Below the pieces are notes generated by a model that saw only the letters and a program-made list of their open reading frames with translations, was not told the origin of the DNA and did no database searches. Of a DNA stretch of 64,000 bases, positions 28,777 through 37,790 are shown one piece after another. The translations under genes were made by a program, and so were the position numbers. The stretch is taken from the NCBI GenBank assembly GCA_007833815.1, contig CP033464.1, positions 972,501 through 1,036,500 of the forward strand. Reading direction: 5' to 3'. The first letter of the stretch is position 1, and every line of letters begins with the position of its first letter. The DNA is from Brevibacillus laterosporus. GTDB taxonomy: Bacteria > Bacillota > Bacilli > Brevibacillales > Brevibacillaceae.

Positions 28777-28959
28777 ATGGAAGACCACTCTCATCGCTGC
28801 ATTATCTGCAACAGGGAACAATCCGTTGGTATAGCCATTTGTAACCAATTTATTTGTCATACTTGTGAGCAAGAAATGGTCAAAACCGACGTACACGATG
28901 AACGTTATCCCTTTTATATTAAACAGATGCGGCAGATCTGGTTTAAAAAGAATGCATAA
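28777..28959 (+). CDS. csfB: Anti-sigma factor Gin (CsfB)
   Basis: Forespore protein of 60 residues that inhibits sigma-G (and sigma-E in forespore) until engulfment is complete. Two CXXC pairs, CIICN and CHTCE (about 8-11 and 27-30), bind zinc. The start at ATG 28777 follows AAGGTAGGTG; a GTG nine bases upstream lies inside that site. In B. subtilis csfB is followed by xpaC-yaaN-yaaO; here xpaC and yaaN are absent and yaaO comes next. Confidence 0.92.
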   Translation: MEDHSHRCIICNREQSVGIAICNQFICHTCEQEMVKTDVHDERYPFYIKQMRQIWFKKNA

Positions 28960-28966
28960 TAACATG

Positions 28967-29003
28967 AAAAAGAGGCATGTCAATGGACAATGCCTCTTTT
29001 CTT
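28967..29003 (+). terminator. Terminator of csfB
   Basis: AAAAGAGGCAT and ATGCCTCTTTT pair around GTCAATGGACA and are followed by CTT. Confidence 0.75.
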
Positions 29004-29067
29004 ATGGGCTTTTAGACTTTTGAACATGGTACAATAGGGGATACCGAAACAAAAGGACGTGGAAAAG

Positions 29068-30543
29068 ATGATACAAAATCAGGAAGATTTTTGGGAGAGA
29101 CAACGCAAAGCTCCGTTGTTTGATGCGTTACAAAGGCATGCAAGACAAAATCCCCATCCTTTTCATGTACCTGGGCATAAGATGGGGAGAAGCTTCGATA
29201 AGGAAGCAAAGCCGTTTTTTGAAAAATATTTGTCTGTTGATTTGACAGAGATCACAGGATTAGATGATTTGCACCAACCAGAAGATATTATTGCTCAGGC
29301 GCAACAGTTGGCTGCGGAAGCATATGGAGCTGAGGAAACCAGATTTTTGGTAGGTGGAACAACAGTAGGGAATCTGGCTACGATCATGTCGATTTGTCAA
29401 CCTGGAGATAAGATCATTGTTCAACGTAATTGTCATAAATCCGTCTATCATGGATTGATGCTTGCGAAAGCGGAACCGATTTTTGTTGTACCTGCCGTAG
29501 ATGCTGAGACCGGCATTGCCGCAGGGGTGCGACGTGAAGATGTAGAGCGACTTTTAATTGAGCATCCTGACTGCAAAGCTGTTTTCCTCACGAATCCTAC
29601 TTATTATGGGATGGGTATTGATTTAGAAAAAATGGCTACGGTTGTTCATCGCTACCAGATTCCTTTAGTCATTGATGAGGCACATGGTGCTCACTATGGT
29701 TTCCATCCAAACTTACCTGCTTCAGCTATGCAGAGTGGAGCCGATATTTCTATCCAATCAACTCATAAGATGGGAACCGCTTTTACGATGGGGTCTATGC
29801 TCCATATTCAAGGAGAGTTCATTGATCGTAGCAGGTTGTATCGTTATCTGACAATGTTGCAATCATCAAGCCCATCTTATCCGCTGATGGCATCCCTTGA
29901 TTTAGCACGGCGACATATGGTGCTGGAGGGGCAACATGAGCTGGAAAAGGCTATTCAACTTATTGAGAAGACGAAAGAACGCCTTAGCCAGTTCGATTGG
30001 TTAACAGTAGCCGGCTGGAAAAAACAAACTGGTTATCAGACACTTGATCCGCTAAGAATCGTAGTCAATTTGCAATTATCCCAATTATCGGGGTTTGAAT
30101 TGCAAACAAAACTAGAAGAAGAATATATTTATACAGAGTTAGCAGGGTTACATCATCTCTTGTTACTAGGTTCTACAGGAACGACAGAAGCCGATTGTAA
30201 AAGGCTACTTACTGTTATGGAGGAGCTTTCGAAACAAGCGAAGGGAGAGGGTCTACGCGCTTTTGAAACGGGGTTAGTCTCTTCCTGCTTTTTACGTAAA
30301 GTAGCCATGAGTATGCATGTAGCAGTAGAAGAGGAAGCGGAGTCTCTGCTACTAGAAGAGGCACAGGGGCGCATCTGTGCTGAAATGGTCACCCCATATC
30401 CCCCAGGTATACCAATGATTGTTCCGGGTGAAATACTAGATGAGCAGGTGATTTCTCTTTTACAAAACTTGCAGATAAAAGAGGCCCGCTTTCATGGGGT
30501 GAAGGACGCTACCATAACAACCATTCAAGTCATAAAAAGATAA
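29068..30543 (+). CDS. yaaO: PLP-dependent Orn/Lys/Arg decarboxylase-like protein (YaaO)
   Basis: A 491-residue fold-type I PLP enzyme of the ornithine/lysine/arginine decarboxylase family, as YaaO of B. subtilis. The PLP lysine is in [10 protein letters not shown] (Lys234), and [10 protein letters not shown] supplies the Asp that binds the pyridine nitrogen. The C-terminal domain is short. Substrate is not proven; B. subtilis YaaO is unassigned while SpeA is the related arginine decarboxylase. The ATG at 29068 is ten bases after AAAAGGA; a GTG at 29059 is too close. Confidence 0.85.
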   Translation: MIQNQEDFWERQRKAPLFDALQRHARQNPHPFHVPGHKMGRSFDKEAKPFFEKYLSVDLTEITGLDDLHQPEDIIAQAQQLAAEAYGAEETRFLVGGTTVGNLATIMSICQPGDKIIVQRNCHKSVYHGLMLAKAEPIFVVPAVDAETGIAAGVRREDVERLLIEHPDCKAVFLTNPTYYGMGIDLEKMATVVHRYQIPLVIDEAHGAHYGFHPNLPASAMQSGADISIQSTHKMGTAFTMGSMLHIQGEFIDRSRLYRYLTMLQSSSPSYPLMASLDLARRHMVLEGQHELEKAIQLIEKTKERLSQFDWLTVAGWKKQTGYQTLDPLRIVVNLQLSQLSGFELQTKLEEEYIYTELAGLHHLLLLGSTGTTEADCKRLLTVMEELSKQAKGEGLRAFETGLVSSCFLRKVAMSMHVAVEEEAESLLLEEAQGRICAEMVTPYPPGIPMIVPGEILDEQVISLLQNLQIKEARFHGVKDATITTIQVIKR

Positions 30544-30563
30544 ACATCGTTAAACGAAGGGGT

Positions 30564-31202
30564 ATGGTGAACGAAGGCATGTTTATTTCATTAGAAGGTG
30601 GAGAAGGTGCAGGAAAATCCACTGCAATCGCACTTTTAGAAAAAAGAGTAACAGAACAAGGTCTGGACGTGTTAGTCACACGGGAACCGGGTGGGGTTGA
30701 GATCGCTGAACAAATTCGTGGAGTTATTTTAAATCGAGAAAATACACGAATGGATGGACGAACAGAAGCGTTATTATATGCCGCGGCTCGTCGACAGCAT
30801 CTTGTTGAAAAAGTGATTCCAGCTTTAGAACAAGGTAAAATCGTGCTTTGCGATCGCTTTATTGATAGTAGCTTGGCCTACCAGGGTGTGGCACGCGGAC
30901 TACCTACAGACGAGATATTTACTATTAATCAGTTTGCTATTCAGGATTGTATGCCTGATCTTACTTTTTATCTCGATGTATCCCCAGAAGTGGGGCTAGC
31001 TCGTATTGAAGCTAATTCACATCGGGAAATAAATCGCCTCGATTTGGAAGGATTGGCATTTCACAATCGCGTCCGAGAAGGATACGAGTTATTAATTAAT
31101 AAATTCCCAGAACGCATTGTACGCATTAATGCTGATCAACCGATAGAGCAGGTAGTGGACGAGATGATTGCTACTATACAAGAAAAAATGAAAAAGGTAT
31201 AG
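30564..31202 (+). CDS. tmk: Thymidylate kinase
   Basis: Phosphorylates dTMP to dTDP for DNA synthesis. 212 residues, as in B. subtilis. P-loop GGEGAGKST (about 12-20), the DRx motif [18 protein letters not shown] at about 95-112 and a lid region. Start is ATG at 30564 or GTG at 30567; GAAGGGG lies just upstream and is closer than usual to either. An ATG at 30579 would shorten the N terminus beyond the family pattern. Confidence 0.96.
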   Translation: MVNEGMFISLEGGEGAGKSTAIALLEKRVTEQGLDVLVTREPGGVEIAEQIRGVILNRENTRMDGRTEALLYAAARRQHLVEKVIPALEQGKIVLCDRFIDSSLAYQGVARGLPTDEIFTINQFAIQDCMPDLTFYLDVSPEVGLARIEANSHREINRLDLEGLAFHNRVREGYELLINKFPERIVRINADQPIEQVVDEMIATIQEKMKKV

Positions 31203-31218
31203 GTGACCAACCTGTAAC

Positions 31219-31296
31219 AAAGAGCAAACTCACGATCAGTGTTTTTCCTCCCAAATAAGGGGAAAAAGCAATTATCATGAGATGCTCTTTTTTTTT
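31219..31296 (+). terminator. Terminator after tmk
   Basis: AAAGAGCA at 31219-31226 pairs with TGCTCTTT at 31283-31290 at the base of a branched stem (inner ATCA-type arms), followed by eight more T. Confidence 0.55.
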
Positions 31297-31613
31297 CTGC
31301 AATCTCTTTGGTAAGAAAAATTTGTTTGAATGAAAAAAAGGTCGTACATGCTGTATAATAGGAAGAAATGCTAAAGAAGATTCCTTCTTGTATGAACTAG
31401 AAAAATTACACCAAGTGGCTATTTTGACATAACAATAAGGTAAGCCTGTTAAAATTCACAAATTTCCAGATTTTATTTGATTTTTCCGATTAAGAATGCG
31501 CTTTTCTAAAGGAAAGTGGCGCACTTCAATCGAATTATAGCCAATGTAATTACATGCTGTTACTGGAAAGAGAGCTAAGCACTACATTGCGAAGCAGAAA
31601 GGATGAGATCGCT
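31297..31613 (+). promoter_or_regulatory. Upstream region of darA with a candidate promoter
   Basis: TTGACA at 31424-31429 with TGTTAA at 31447-31452 (spacer 17) is a candidate promoter, leaving a leader of about 150 bases. A hairpin TGCGC..TTTC / GAAA..GCGCA at about 31497-31524 lies in the leader and is not followed by T. No gene is visible. Confidence 0.4.
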
Positions 31614-31943
31614 ATGAAAATGGTCATCGCTGTTGTGCAGGATAAAGACAGTGGGCGTTTATCACAAGCCCTCGTGAAAAAAGGATTCCGTGCTACAAAA
31701 TTAGCCAGTACAGGAAGCTTTCTCCGCGCTGGGAATACAACGTTTCTTGTAGGGACCGATGATGGGCGTGTAACAGAATTGATTACCATCATTGAACAGA
31801 ACTGCCAATCCCGCAAGCAGATGGTGACTCCTGTGTCGCCACTTGGCAGTGGAGTTGATTCATTCTTATCCTATCCGCTTGAGGTACAAGTGGGAGGCGC
31901 GGCTGTATTTGTGATGGATGTAGAGCATTTCCATTCTTTTTAG
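31614..31943 (+). CDS. darA: Cyclic-di-AMP receptor DarA (PII-like, YaaQ)
   Basis: A 109-residue PII-like trimeric protein that binds c-di-AMP; downstream role is not settled. The family's nucleotide-contact region GFRATKLASTGSFLRAGNTTF (about 24-44) is intact. The start ATG at 31614 follows AAAGGATGAG and matches YaaQ in length; an upstream frame opening is not used. It belongs to the tmk-darA-yaaR-holB-ricT-yabA run. Confidence 0.96.
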   Translation: MKMVIAVVQDKDSGRLSQALVKKGFRATKLASTGSFLRAGNTTFLVGTDDGRVTELITIIEQNCQSRKQMVTPVSPLGSGVDSFLSYPLEVQVGGAAVFVMDVEHFHSF

Positions 31944-31976
31944 TTTCGGGTAAAGGCGAGCGGGAGTGAGGACCAA

Positions 31977-32420
31977 GTGAAAATTGATAATGGCATCAGA
32001 CCTACATTCGAAGTAAAAGGACCTGGTCAACGCAGAGATGTATCTGTGGAAAAGATGAACTTTCGAGATATGGTTAAAGGTGAAGGGCAGAAGATGAACC
32101 AAGAAAGGCTGCAACTTCTGCTTACCGAAATAGATAAACACGGAGATGTTTTGGCTCGCTCCCGCAATGTACGAGATTACTATGCGTATCGTAATCTTAT
32201 CAAGCGATTTATGGAGGAAGCCGTTCGGTTTGGGATTGCTCTAGATGAGCGCAAGGGAACAAATCGTCGAGGAAGAGGTCGCATTCATAAAATTATCAAA
32301 GAGATTGATGCTGAATTGTTGGCATTGGCAGATGATCTGTTGAGTGATCAGGCTCCTTTGATAGATATGCTCTCTCGGATTGGTGAAATCAGAGGTATGC
32401 TAATTAATCTATATTTTTAG
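31977..32420 (+). CDS. yaaR: YaaR family protein (DUF327)
   Basis: A 147-residue, helix-rich protein matching YaaR by length and position between darA and holB. A basic patch (KGTNRRGRGRIHKI) could bind nucleic acid; function not known. Start is GTG with GGGAGTGAGG upstream. Confidence 0.9.
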   Translation: MKIDNGIRPTFEVKGPGQRRDVSVEKMNFRDMVKGEGQKMNQERLQLLLTEIDKHGDVLARSRNVRDYYAYRNLIKRFMEEAVRFGIALDERKGTNRRGRGRIHKIIKEIDAELLALADDLLSDQAPLIDMLSRIGEIRGMLINLYF

Positions 32421-32430
32421 GTGACTATAC

Positions 32431-33414
32431 ATGAGCTGGAGTAACGTAGCGAAGAAACAAGAGCGTGTGGCAGAAATCTTAGCTAATAGCATGAAGCATG
32501 ATCGCTTAGCGCACGCTTATTTATTTACAGGGCCAAAAGGAGTAGGCAAAAAAGAGATTGCCGAGCATTTAACCAAATCCATTTTTTGTTTAGATCATCC
32601 TGGTGATGCTTGTGGGACATGCTTGAACTGTCAACGTATTCAATCAGGTAATCATCCTGATGTGTATCGAATTTCTCCAGATGGGTCATCTGTAAAAATA
32701 GAACAAATAAGAGCCTTACAAAAAGAAATGAAGATGCGTGCCGTTGAATCGAAGCATAAGGTTTATATTCTAGAGCATGTAGATAAAATGACAACGCAAG
32801 CCGCAAATAGTTTGCTAAAATTTTTGGAAGAACCACCAGTAGGTGTGCTTGCTGTGTTGTTATCAGAAAACAGCCATGCCATCCTACCCACAATTTTATC
32901 CAGATGCCAGACAATTGTATTCAACCCTCTACCGGTTGGAATGATAGTACAATCGCTTGTAAACGAGGGAATTACGAAAGGTCTAGCCCAAGTTGCTTCC
33001 CAAATTACAACAAATTTGGATGATGCCCGGCTGTTAAGCCAATCAGAATGGTTTGCACAGCTTAAAGCTATGGTGATACAATTGGGAAGGGATTTGAAAC
33101 AACGTGATTCCCAAGCGATGTTTACGATTCAAGATCAATTTCAACGTAATGATAGATTAAAAGAAGAACTTCCTCTCTTTCTGGATTTGCTCATCCTTTG
33201 GCTACGAGATATCCTCTATATTCAAGTAGGGCGTAGGGCCAACATCATCAACATAGACCAACAGGATGCATTAGAAGAGCAGGCCTTGCAATGGGCTCAG
33301 ACTGAGATATTGCGGGGAATTGATGTAGCCATGGAGACAAGAAATCGGATAGAGCGTAATGCTAACCCACAATTAGCGTTAGAGCGACTTGTTCTTCATA
33401 TCCAGGAGGGATAA
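32431..33414 (+). CDS. holB: DNA polymerase III subunit delta'
   Basis: Clamp-loader subunit of 327 residues related to DnaX. The P-loop is GPKGVGKKE, and four cysteines (about 50-64) resemble the zinc module. SRCQT is the SRC motif. Downstream residues form the collar domain. The ATG follows AGGTGAC. It is between yaaR and ricT as in B. subtilis. Confidence 0.95.
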   Translation: MSWSNVAKKQERVAEILANSMKHDRLAHAYLFTGPKGVGKKEIAEHLTKSIFCLDHPGDACGTCLNCQRIQSGNHPDVYRISPDGSSVKIEQIRALQKEMKMRAVESKHKVYILEHVDKMTTQAANSLLKFLEEPPVGVLAVLLSENSHAILPTILSRCQTIVFNPLPVGMIVQSLVNEGITKGLAQVASQITTNLDDARLLSQSEWFAQLKAMVIQLGRDLKQRDSQAMFTIQDQFQRNDRLKEELPLFLDLLILWLRDILYIQVGRRANIINIDQQDALEEQALQWAQTEILRGIDVAMETRNRIERNANPQLALERLVLHIQEG

Positions 33415-33417
33415 ATT

Positions 33418-34233
33418 TTGTACGAGGTGGTCGGAATCCGCTTCAAAAAGGCGGGTAAGATATATTACTTTGATCCTGACGAATTACAGATAGACAAAGA
33501 CAGTCATGTGATTGTTGAAACAGCACGGGGCGTGGAGTACGGTAAGGTCGTGATTGGCCAAAAGACAGTGGAAGATTCAGATGTTGTTCTTCCTTTAAAA
33601 AAAGTCATCCGCATTGCCGACGACTCAGATGCTAAACAAGTTGATGAGAACCGCTCTGCTGCAAAAAATGCATTTCAAGTGTGCCAAACTAAAATTAGGG
33701 AACATCAACTGGAAATGAAGCTGGTAGATGTTGAATATACATTCGACCGAAATAAAATTATTTTTTATTTTACGGCGGACGGCCGCGTTGATTTTCGTGA
33801 ATTAGTCAAGGATTTGGCAGCAGTGTTTCGTACTCGCATTGAATTACGACAGATTGGTGTGCGTGATGAAGCCAAGATGCTTGGCGGTATAGGACCTTGT
33901 GGTCGAATGTTATGCTGTTCCACCTTTTTGGGTGATTTTGAACCGGTATCCATTAAAATGGCGAAAGATCAGAACCTCTCGCTCAATCCCGCTAAAATCT
34001 CCGGTTTGTGTGGACGTCTCATGTGCTGTCTGAAGTATGAAAATGATAACTATGAAACAACTAAGGAAGAGATACCTGAACTAAGCTCATGGGTGAAAAC
34101 ACCAATGGGAGATGGCAGGGTTGTAAGCTTGAATATTTTAGGCAGAGTGGCTCAGGTTGATCTCTTAGAAGTGGGAAGAGTCATGGAGTTCACTTTTGAT
34201 GAAATCGTAACAAGTCGACCAGAGATCGGATAG
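33418..34233 (+). CDS. ricT: Y-complex subunit RicT (YaaT)
   Basis: PSP1-domain protein of 271 residues. With RicA and RicF it forms an iron-sulphur complex that speeds the Spo0F-Spo0B phosphorelay and guides RNase Y maturation of mRNAs. Cysteine clusters CGRMLCC (about 160-167) and CGRLMCC (about 199-206) ligate the clusters. Start is TTG at 33418, seven bases after CAGGAGGG, giving the N terminus MYEVVGIRFKKAGKIYYFDP as in B. subtilis. Confidence 0.96.
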   Translation: MYEVVGIRFKKAGKIYYFDPDELQIDKDSHVIVETARGVEYGKVVIGQKTVEDSDVVLPLKKVIRIADDSDAKQVDENRSAAKNAFQVCQTKIREHQLEMKLVDVEYTFDRNKIIFYFTADGRVDFRELVKDLAAVFRTRIELRQIGVRDEAKMLGGIGPCGRMLCCSTFLGDFEPVSIKMAKDQNLSLNPAKISGLCGRLMCCLKYENDNYETTKEEIPELSSWVKTPMGDGRVVSLNILGRVAQVDLLEVGRVMEFTFDEIVTSRPEIG

Positions 34234-34259
34234 AGGACGGGTAGCGAGAGGTGATGAAG

Positions 34260-34646
34260 TTGGAGAAACAAGAAATCTTCGCTAAAATCGCGAGCATGGA
34301 AGAGAGAGTGGGCGAACTCTATCAAGAGATTGGCAGCCTAAAAGACGTGATCGTCAAACTTTTGGAAGAGAATGCTCAGCTTCTCATTGAAAATGAACAC
34401 TTGCGTAACCGATTCCAGAAAAGAGCCGATCAGTCTGCTTCGAAAAAGCAAAGTGCTGGCCAACAAAAAAGAGTAGCGACCAGTCAAAAGATAGTAGGCA
34501 ATCAAAAAATAGTGGGCGAAGGATACGATAACCTTGCGCGATTATATGCGGAAGGGTTTCATATTTGCAACGTACATTATGGTAGCATAAGAAAAGAAGG
34601 CGATTGCCTGTTCTGCTTATCTTTTTTAAGCGGTGGACACAAGTGA
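34260..34646 (+). CDS. yabA: Replication initiation control protein YabA
   Basis: Binds DnaA and DnaN to limit re-initiation. 128 residues with an N-terminal coiled coil (about 1-55) and a C-terminal zinc region: [17 protein letters not shown] with two cysteines and a His. The TTG at 34260 is chosen because AGAGGTGAT lies eight bases upstream and the resulting N terminus [20 protein letters not shown] aligns residue for residue with B. subtilis YabA. GTG 34251 and ATG 34254 overlap the ribosome binding site. Confidence 0.95.
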   Translation: MEKQEIFAKIASMEERVGELYQEIGSLKDVIVKLLEENAQLLIENEHLRNRFQKRADQSASKKQSAGQQKRVATSQKIVGNQKIVGEGYDNLARLYAEGFHICNVHYGSIRKEGDCLFCLSFLSGGHK

Positions 34647-34655
34647 TACTAAAAA

Positions 34656-34693
34656 CAAAGCGACCTGATGTCTACACAGACGGGTCGCTTTTT
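34656..34693 (+). terminator. Terminator of yabA
   Basis: AAAGCGACC and GGTCGCTTT pair around a TGATGTCTACACAGACG loop and are followed by TTT. Confidence 0.7.
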
Positions 34694-34748
34694 ACTGATA
34701 AAATGGTATAGTACATGTTACATGTTGACTGGTAAGAGAGGATACAAT

Positions 34749-35516
34749 ATGACAGAAAAACAGCAAGTTCCCTTGTATGATACAGAACGGATTGACGATT
34801 TGTTAACCTACGAATTAAAAATCATTCAAAGCCATGAAGTGTTTTGTTTCTCTATGGATGCGGTGTTGCTTGCCCGTTTTGCACAGGTACCCAAGAGGGG
34901 AAAAGTGCTAGATTTTTGCACAGGCAATGGAGTTATTCCAATGCTAATGACTACAAGGACGCCGTTTGCTGAGTTTGAAGGCATTGAACTACAAGAGCGG
35001 TTGTTTCACATGGCAGAGCGTAATGTGATCATGAATGGGTTAGAAACACGTATTACCATGCATCATGGAGATGTACGTGAGGCAGTGGAGAGGTTTGGAG
35101 ATAGTCAATATGATCTCATCACCTGCAACCCACCATATATGCCTCCGATCACAGGAGAAGTAAGCAAAAATGATCATCGTGCCATAGCTCGCCATGAAAT
35201 TCATCTTACGTTAGATGATGTCCTCAGGGTTGGAAGTAAGCTACTTAAGAACGGCGGTAAGCTGGCATTGGTGCATCGTGCTACTCGTCTGATAGATATC
35301 GTTACGGGAATGAGAAAGTATGGAATTGAGCCTAAGCGTATGAGATTCGTACATTCCCGACAAGACAGCGAACCTAATATGGTACTCGTGGAAGGCATGC
35401 GAGGAGGAAAACCGGAGCTGCGCATACAACCTCCACTGATCGTCTATAAGCAAGGGGAAGAGTACTGCGATGAATTATATGAAATATATTATGGAAAGCG
35501 AGATTCCCTCACATAA
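34749..35516 (+). CDS. trmN6: tRNA1(Val) adenine-N6 methyltransferase family (YabB)
   Basis: Class I SAM-dependent methyltransferase of 255 residues. [12 protein letters not shown] is motif I (SAM site) and CNPPYMP (N-P-P-Y) is the adenine-N6 catalytic motif. By analogy it methylates A37 of tRNA-Val. The ATG at 34749 follows GAGAGGA; the opening at 34668 would run back into the yabA terminator. It overlaps yazA by 47 bases. Confidence 0.9.
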   Translation: MTEKQQVPLYDTERIDDLLTYELKIIQSHEVFCFSMDAVLLARFAQVPKRGKVLDFCTGNGVIPMLMTTRTPFAEFEGIELQERLFHMAERNVIMNGLETRITMHHGDVREAVERFGDSQYDLITCNPPYMPPITGEVSKNDHRAIARHEIHLTLDDVLRVGSKLLKNGGKLALVHRATRLIDIVTGMRKYGIEPKRMRFVHSRQDSEPNMVLVEGMRGGKPELRIQPPLIVYKQGEEYCDELYEIYYGKRDSLT

Positions 35517-35802
35517 AAGTCATTATGTATATATGCTGCAATGTGCAGATGGCTCCTTGTATACGGGATATACAACGGAGATGAAGCGTAGACTCAAGCA
35601 GCATAGAGAAGGAAAGGGCGCCAAATATACAAGAGGTCGTTGTCCAATTGAATTGGTGTATTGGGAGGAAGGCGCAGATCGTTCATGGGGACTTAAACGG
35701 GAGGAACAAATTAAACGCCTCCAACGTTCCACTAAGGAAAGATTGATTATGTTTGGCGATCCGTCCGTTCAATCTACTTTGATTGATGAAATAACCGTTT
35801 AG
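35470..35802 (+). CDS. yazA: GIY-YIG nuclease superfamily protein YazA
   Basis: A 110-residue protein with the GIY-YIG core: [17 protein letters not shown] (GIY-YIG variant YVY..YTG), Arg in MKRRLKQH and Glu in VYWEEG region. These UPF0213 proteins lack a proven cellular substrate. ATG at 35470 has AGGGGAAG nine bases upstream inside trmN6; a later ATG at 35491 has none. Confidence 0.92.
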   Translation: MNYMKYIMESEIPSHKSHYVYMLQCADGSLYTGYTTEMKRRLKQHREGKGAKYTRGRCPIELVYWEEGADRSWGLKREEQIKRLQRSTKERLIMFGDPSVQSTLIDEITV

Positions 35803-35814
35803 GAGTTACGATAG

Positions 35815-36693
35815 ATGAACATACAAAAGAGTTTTGCTCAGGATAAAAGCGCAGGAACCCTATACCTGGTGGCAACACCTATCGGGAATTTGGATGATAT
35901 TACGATTCGCTCCTTGCAGACGCTGCGAGAAGTGGATGTTATTGCTTGTGAAGATACACGCCAAACCAGAAAGCTCCTTACTCATTTTCAAATAGAAAAA
36001 CGTACACTTAGCTACCATGAACACAATAAAGTAGCTAGTGGACCAGAATTGATTAACTGGTTGTTAGATGGAAAAAGCATTGCTCTAGTTAGTGATGCGG
36101 GATTACCTGCTATTTCAGATCCTGGTGCTGATCTTGTGCGAGAAGCAATTGACGCTGGTTGCACGGTAGTACCTATACCTGGCGCTAACGCAGCATTAAC
36201 AGGATTGATTGCTTCTGGCTTACCCACTGAAAAATTCGTATTTTGCGGTTTTTTACCACGTGATAAAAAACAACGTAAGGTAGAACTGGATCGTTTAGCA
36301 CTTTACCCAGAAACTTTGTTGTTCTATGAAGCTCCCCATCGTATTACCAAAACGTTAGGTGCTATGCAGGAAGTATTGGGGGATCGTGAGACGGTGCTGG
36401 CAAGAGAGTTGACAAAAAGATATGAGGAGTTTGCCAGAGGGACGATGTCAGAGCTAATTGAGTGGTTAGAGCAAGAAGAGATCCGAGGAGAGTTTTGTGT
36501 TATCGTTTCTGGCTATGATGGTACATTTTTAGCTGAAGAAGATTTAGAGATTTGGTGGAATACTTTTAGTCTCAAGGAACATGTAGATCATTATGCAGAA
36601 CAGGGAATGTCGATTAAAGAGGCATGCAAAAAAACAGCAGAAGACCGAAAGCTGACCCGCAGAGAAGTCTATAATGAATATCACCAAGAATAA
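35815..36693 (+). CDS. rsmI: 16S rRNA 2'-O-ribose C1402 methyltransferase
   Basis: SAM-dependent tetrapyrrole-methylase-fold enzyme of 292 residues that methylates the ribose of C1402. LVATPIGNLDDITIRSL is its N-terminal signature, and SDAGLPAISDPGADLV with PIPGANA form the SAM site. ATG follows AGGAGTTACG. In one run with yazA. Confidence 0.96.
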   Translation: MNIQKSFAQDKSAGTLYLVATPIGNLDDITIRSLQTLREVDVIACEDTRQTRKLLTHFQIEKRTLSYHEHNKVASGPELINWLLDGKSIALVSDAGLPAISDPGADLVREAIDAGCTVVPIPGANAALTGLIASGLPTEKFVFCGFLPRDKKQRKVELDRLALYPETLLFYEAPHRITKTLGAMQEVLGDRETVLARELTKRYEEFARGTMSELIEWLEQEEIRGEFCVIVSGYDGTFLAEEDLEIWWNTFSLKEHVDHYAEQGMSIKEACKKTAEDRKLTRREVYNEYHQE

Positions 36694-36729
36694 TTAATAG
36701 AGATTGCTACAGACAATTCTATATAAAGA

Positions 36730-36773
36730 AAAAGGCTATTACTCACCATGTTGGGAGCAATAGCCTTTTTATA
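36730..36773. terminator. Terminator shared by rsmI and abrB
   Basis: AAAGGCTATTGCTC-type arms pair (AAAAAGGCTATTACTC with GAGCAATAGCCTTTTT), T-run on the right for rsmI and A-run on the left for abrB. It is a bidirectional terminator. Confidence 0.85.
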
Positions 36774-37043
36774 TTAGGATTGCGCTTGGGATTTATCGTC
36801 AAGCAAAGATGCCATCTCTTCAATACATGACTTGCTGATCATTTTCCCTTTATAGTAAACCAAGTCTTCAGCGTTTCCTGTGAAGATACAAGCAGGTTCA
36901 TATTTTTTAAGGATGATGCGTTCGCCGTCAACAAAGATTTCTAATGCGTCCTTTTCTGCAATCCCAAGTGTACGACGAAGTTCAATTGGAATAACTACAC
37001 GTCCCAATTCATCTACTTTTCTTACAATACCAGTTGATTTCAT
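36774..37043 (-). CDS. abrB: Transition-state regulator AbrB
   Basis: Repressor of post-exponential genes, 89 residues. The SpoVT-AbrB swapped-hairpin DNA-binding domain occupies about 1-50 (GIVRKVDELGRVVIPIELRR with conserved Arg and Glu residues). The C-terminal half forms the dimerisation part. ATG at 37043 lies 11 bases after AGAGGAG; a TTG nine bases upstream is too close. Spo0A-box-like sites sit just downstream of its promoter, consistent with repression by Spo0A~P. Abh is the alternative, but the position next to metS favours AbrB. Confidence 0.92.
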   Translation of the reverse strand: MKSTGIVRKVDELGRVVIPIELRRTLGIAEKDALEIFVDGERIILKKYEPACIFTGNAEDLVYYKGKMISKSCIEEMASLLDDKSQAQS

Positions 37044-37129
37044 ACCCTTCAAGCTCCTCTCAAACTCTTAAAAAAGTGGGTGGATCCTGTATCGATGAAT
37101 ACCGAATATTTACCTATTAATCGTCAATA

Positions 37130-37137
37130 TTCGACAA
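37130..37137 (-). promoter_or_regulatory. Spo0A box downstream of the abrB promoter
   Basis: TTGTCGAA on the minus strand, an exact match to the 0A-box core TGTCGAA, about 7-14 bases past the expected transcription start. This is where Spo0A~P blocks abrB in B. subtilis. Confidence 0.75.
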
Positions 37138-37150
37138 TTTATTATAGCTT

Positions 37151-37179
37151 ATAATACCAGTGATTCCCAAAGGTGTCAA
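37151..37179 (-). promoter_or_regulatory. Sigma-A promoter of abrB
   Basis: Minus strand: TTGACA (37179-37174) and TATTAT (37156-37151) with exactly 17 bases between; start near 37144, about 100 bases before abrB. Confidence 0.8.
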
Positions 37180-37326
37180 TGGCATTTTTACATTTATTGC
37201 AATTAGCATGAATAAAACGTGATAATAACGAAGTTCCAGTAACATTTTTATTAAATTAGAGGCTAAAAAGCCCTTTGTATATGAATCTGTCAGAAATCTT
37301 CCCATCATAAAATATGGAAAATGTCA

Positions 37327-37394
37327 TCCGACAAATTAACCTAATAATGGATATTAACAAAGAAAGATGTCGAATTATGTGTAAATATTCGACA
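37327..37394. promoter_or_regulatory. Cluster of 0A-box-like sites between abrB and metS
   Basis: TTTGTCGGA (minus, 37335-37327, one mismatch from core), TGTCGAAT (plus, 37368-37375) and TGTCGAAT (minus, 37394-37387). The last two are inverted repeats 11 bases apart and lie about 35-60 bases upstream of the metS -35. Binding is inferred from the motif only. Confidence 0.5.
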
Positions 37395-37429
37395 TATCTT
37401 TGGCGAAAAAGAAAGCAATCGGAAAGCCC

Positions 37430-37458
37430 TTGACATTACGTTTATGAACCGATAATTT
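37430..37458 (+). promoter_or_regulatory. Sigma-A promoter of metS
   Basis: TTGACA at 37430-37435 and TAATTT at 37453-37458, spacer 17; start near 37465, at the beginning of the T-box leader. A TATACAAT at 37461 lies too far for the same -35. Confidence 0.65.
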
Positions 37459-37465
37459 AGTATAC

Positions 37466-37757
37466 AATAGAAGTATGACTTTTATAGTAAACGTTGATGG
37501 GAAGAGTACACTTACATAGCTTACATAGAGAGCTGGGGAAGGTGAAAGCCAGTTAAGCAAAAGAAGTGGAAGATGGTCCTTGAGTTTCGTTCATGAACAG
37601 CAAATGCAGTAAACGGCTGATAAGGGACGACGTATTCCTGCGTTATAGGAGAGTAGCTGTTGACTACTTGCCGAGTCCGTTTCTGTGAGGAAACGGAGCA
37701 TTTGGGTGGTACCGCGAGTAATAGACTCGTCCCAATTAGGGGAGGAGTCTTTTTTGT
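37466..37757 (+). promoter_or_regulatory. T-box leader of metS
   Basis: tRNA-Met-sensing leader. The T-box core GGGTGGTACCGCGAG lies at 37704-37718, and the terminator GACTCGTCCC/GGGGAGGAGTC with TTTTTTG follows at 37724-37756. The likely specifier is ATG at 37573-37575. The boundaries and specifier are judged by eye. Confidence 0.85.
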
Positions 37758-37790
37758 ATGCTAAAAAACATAATTAGGAGGGTGCATGAC

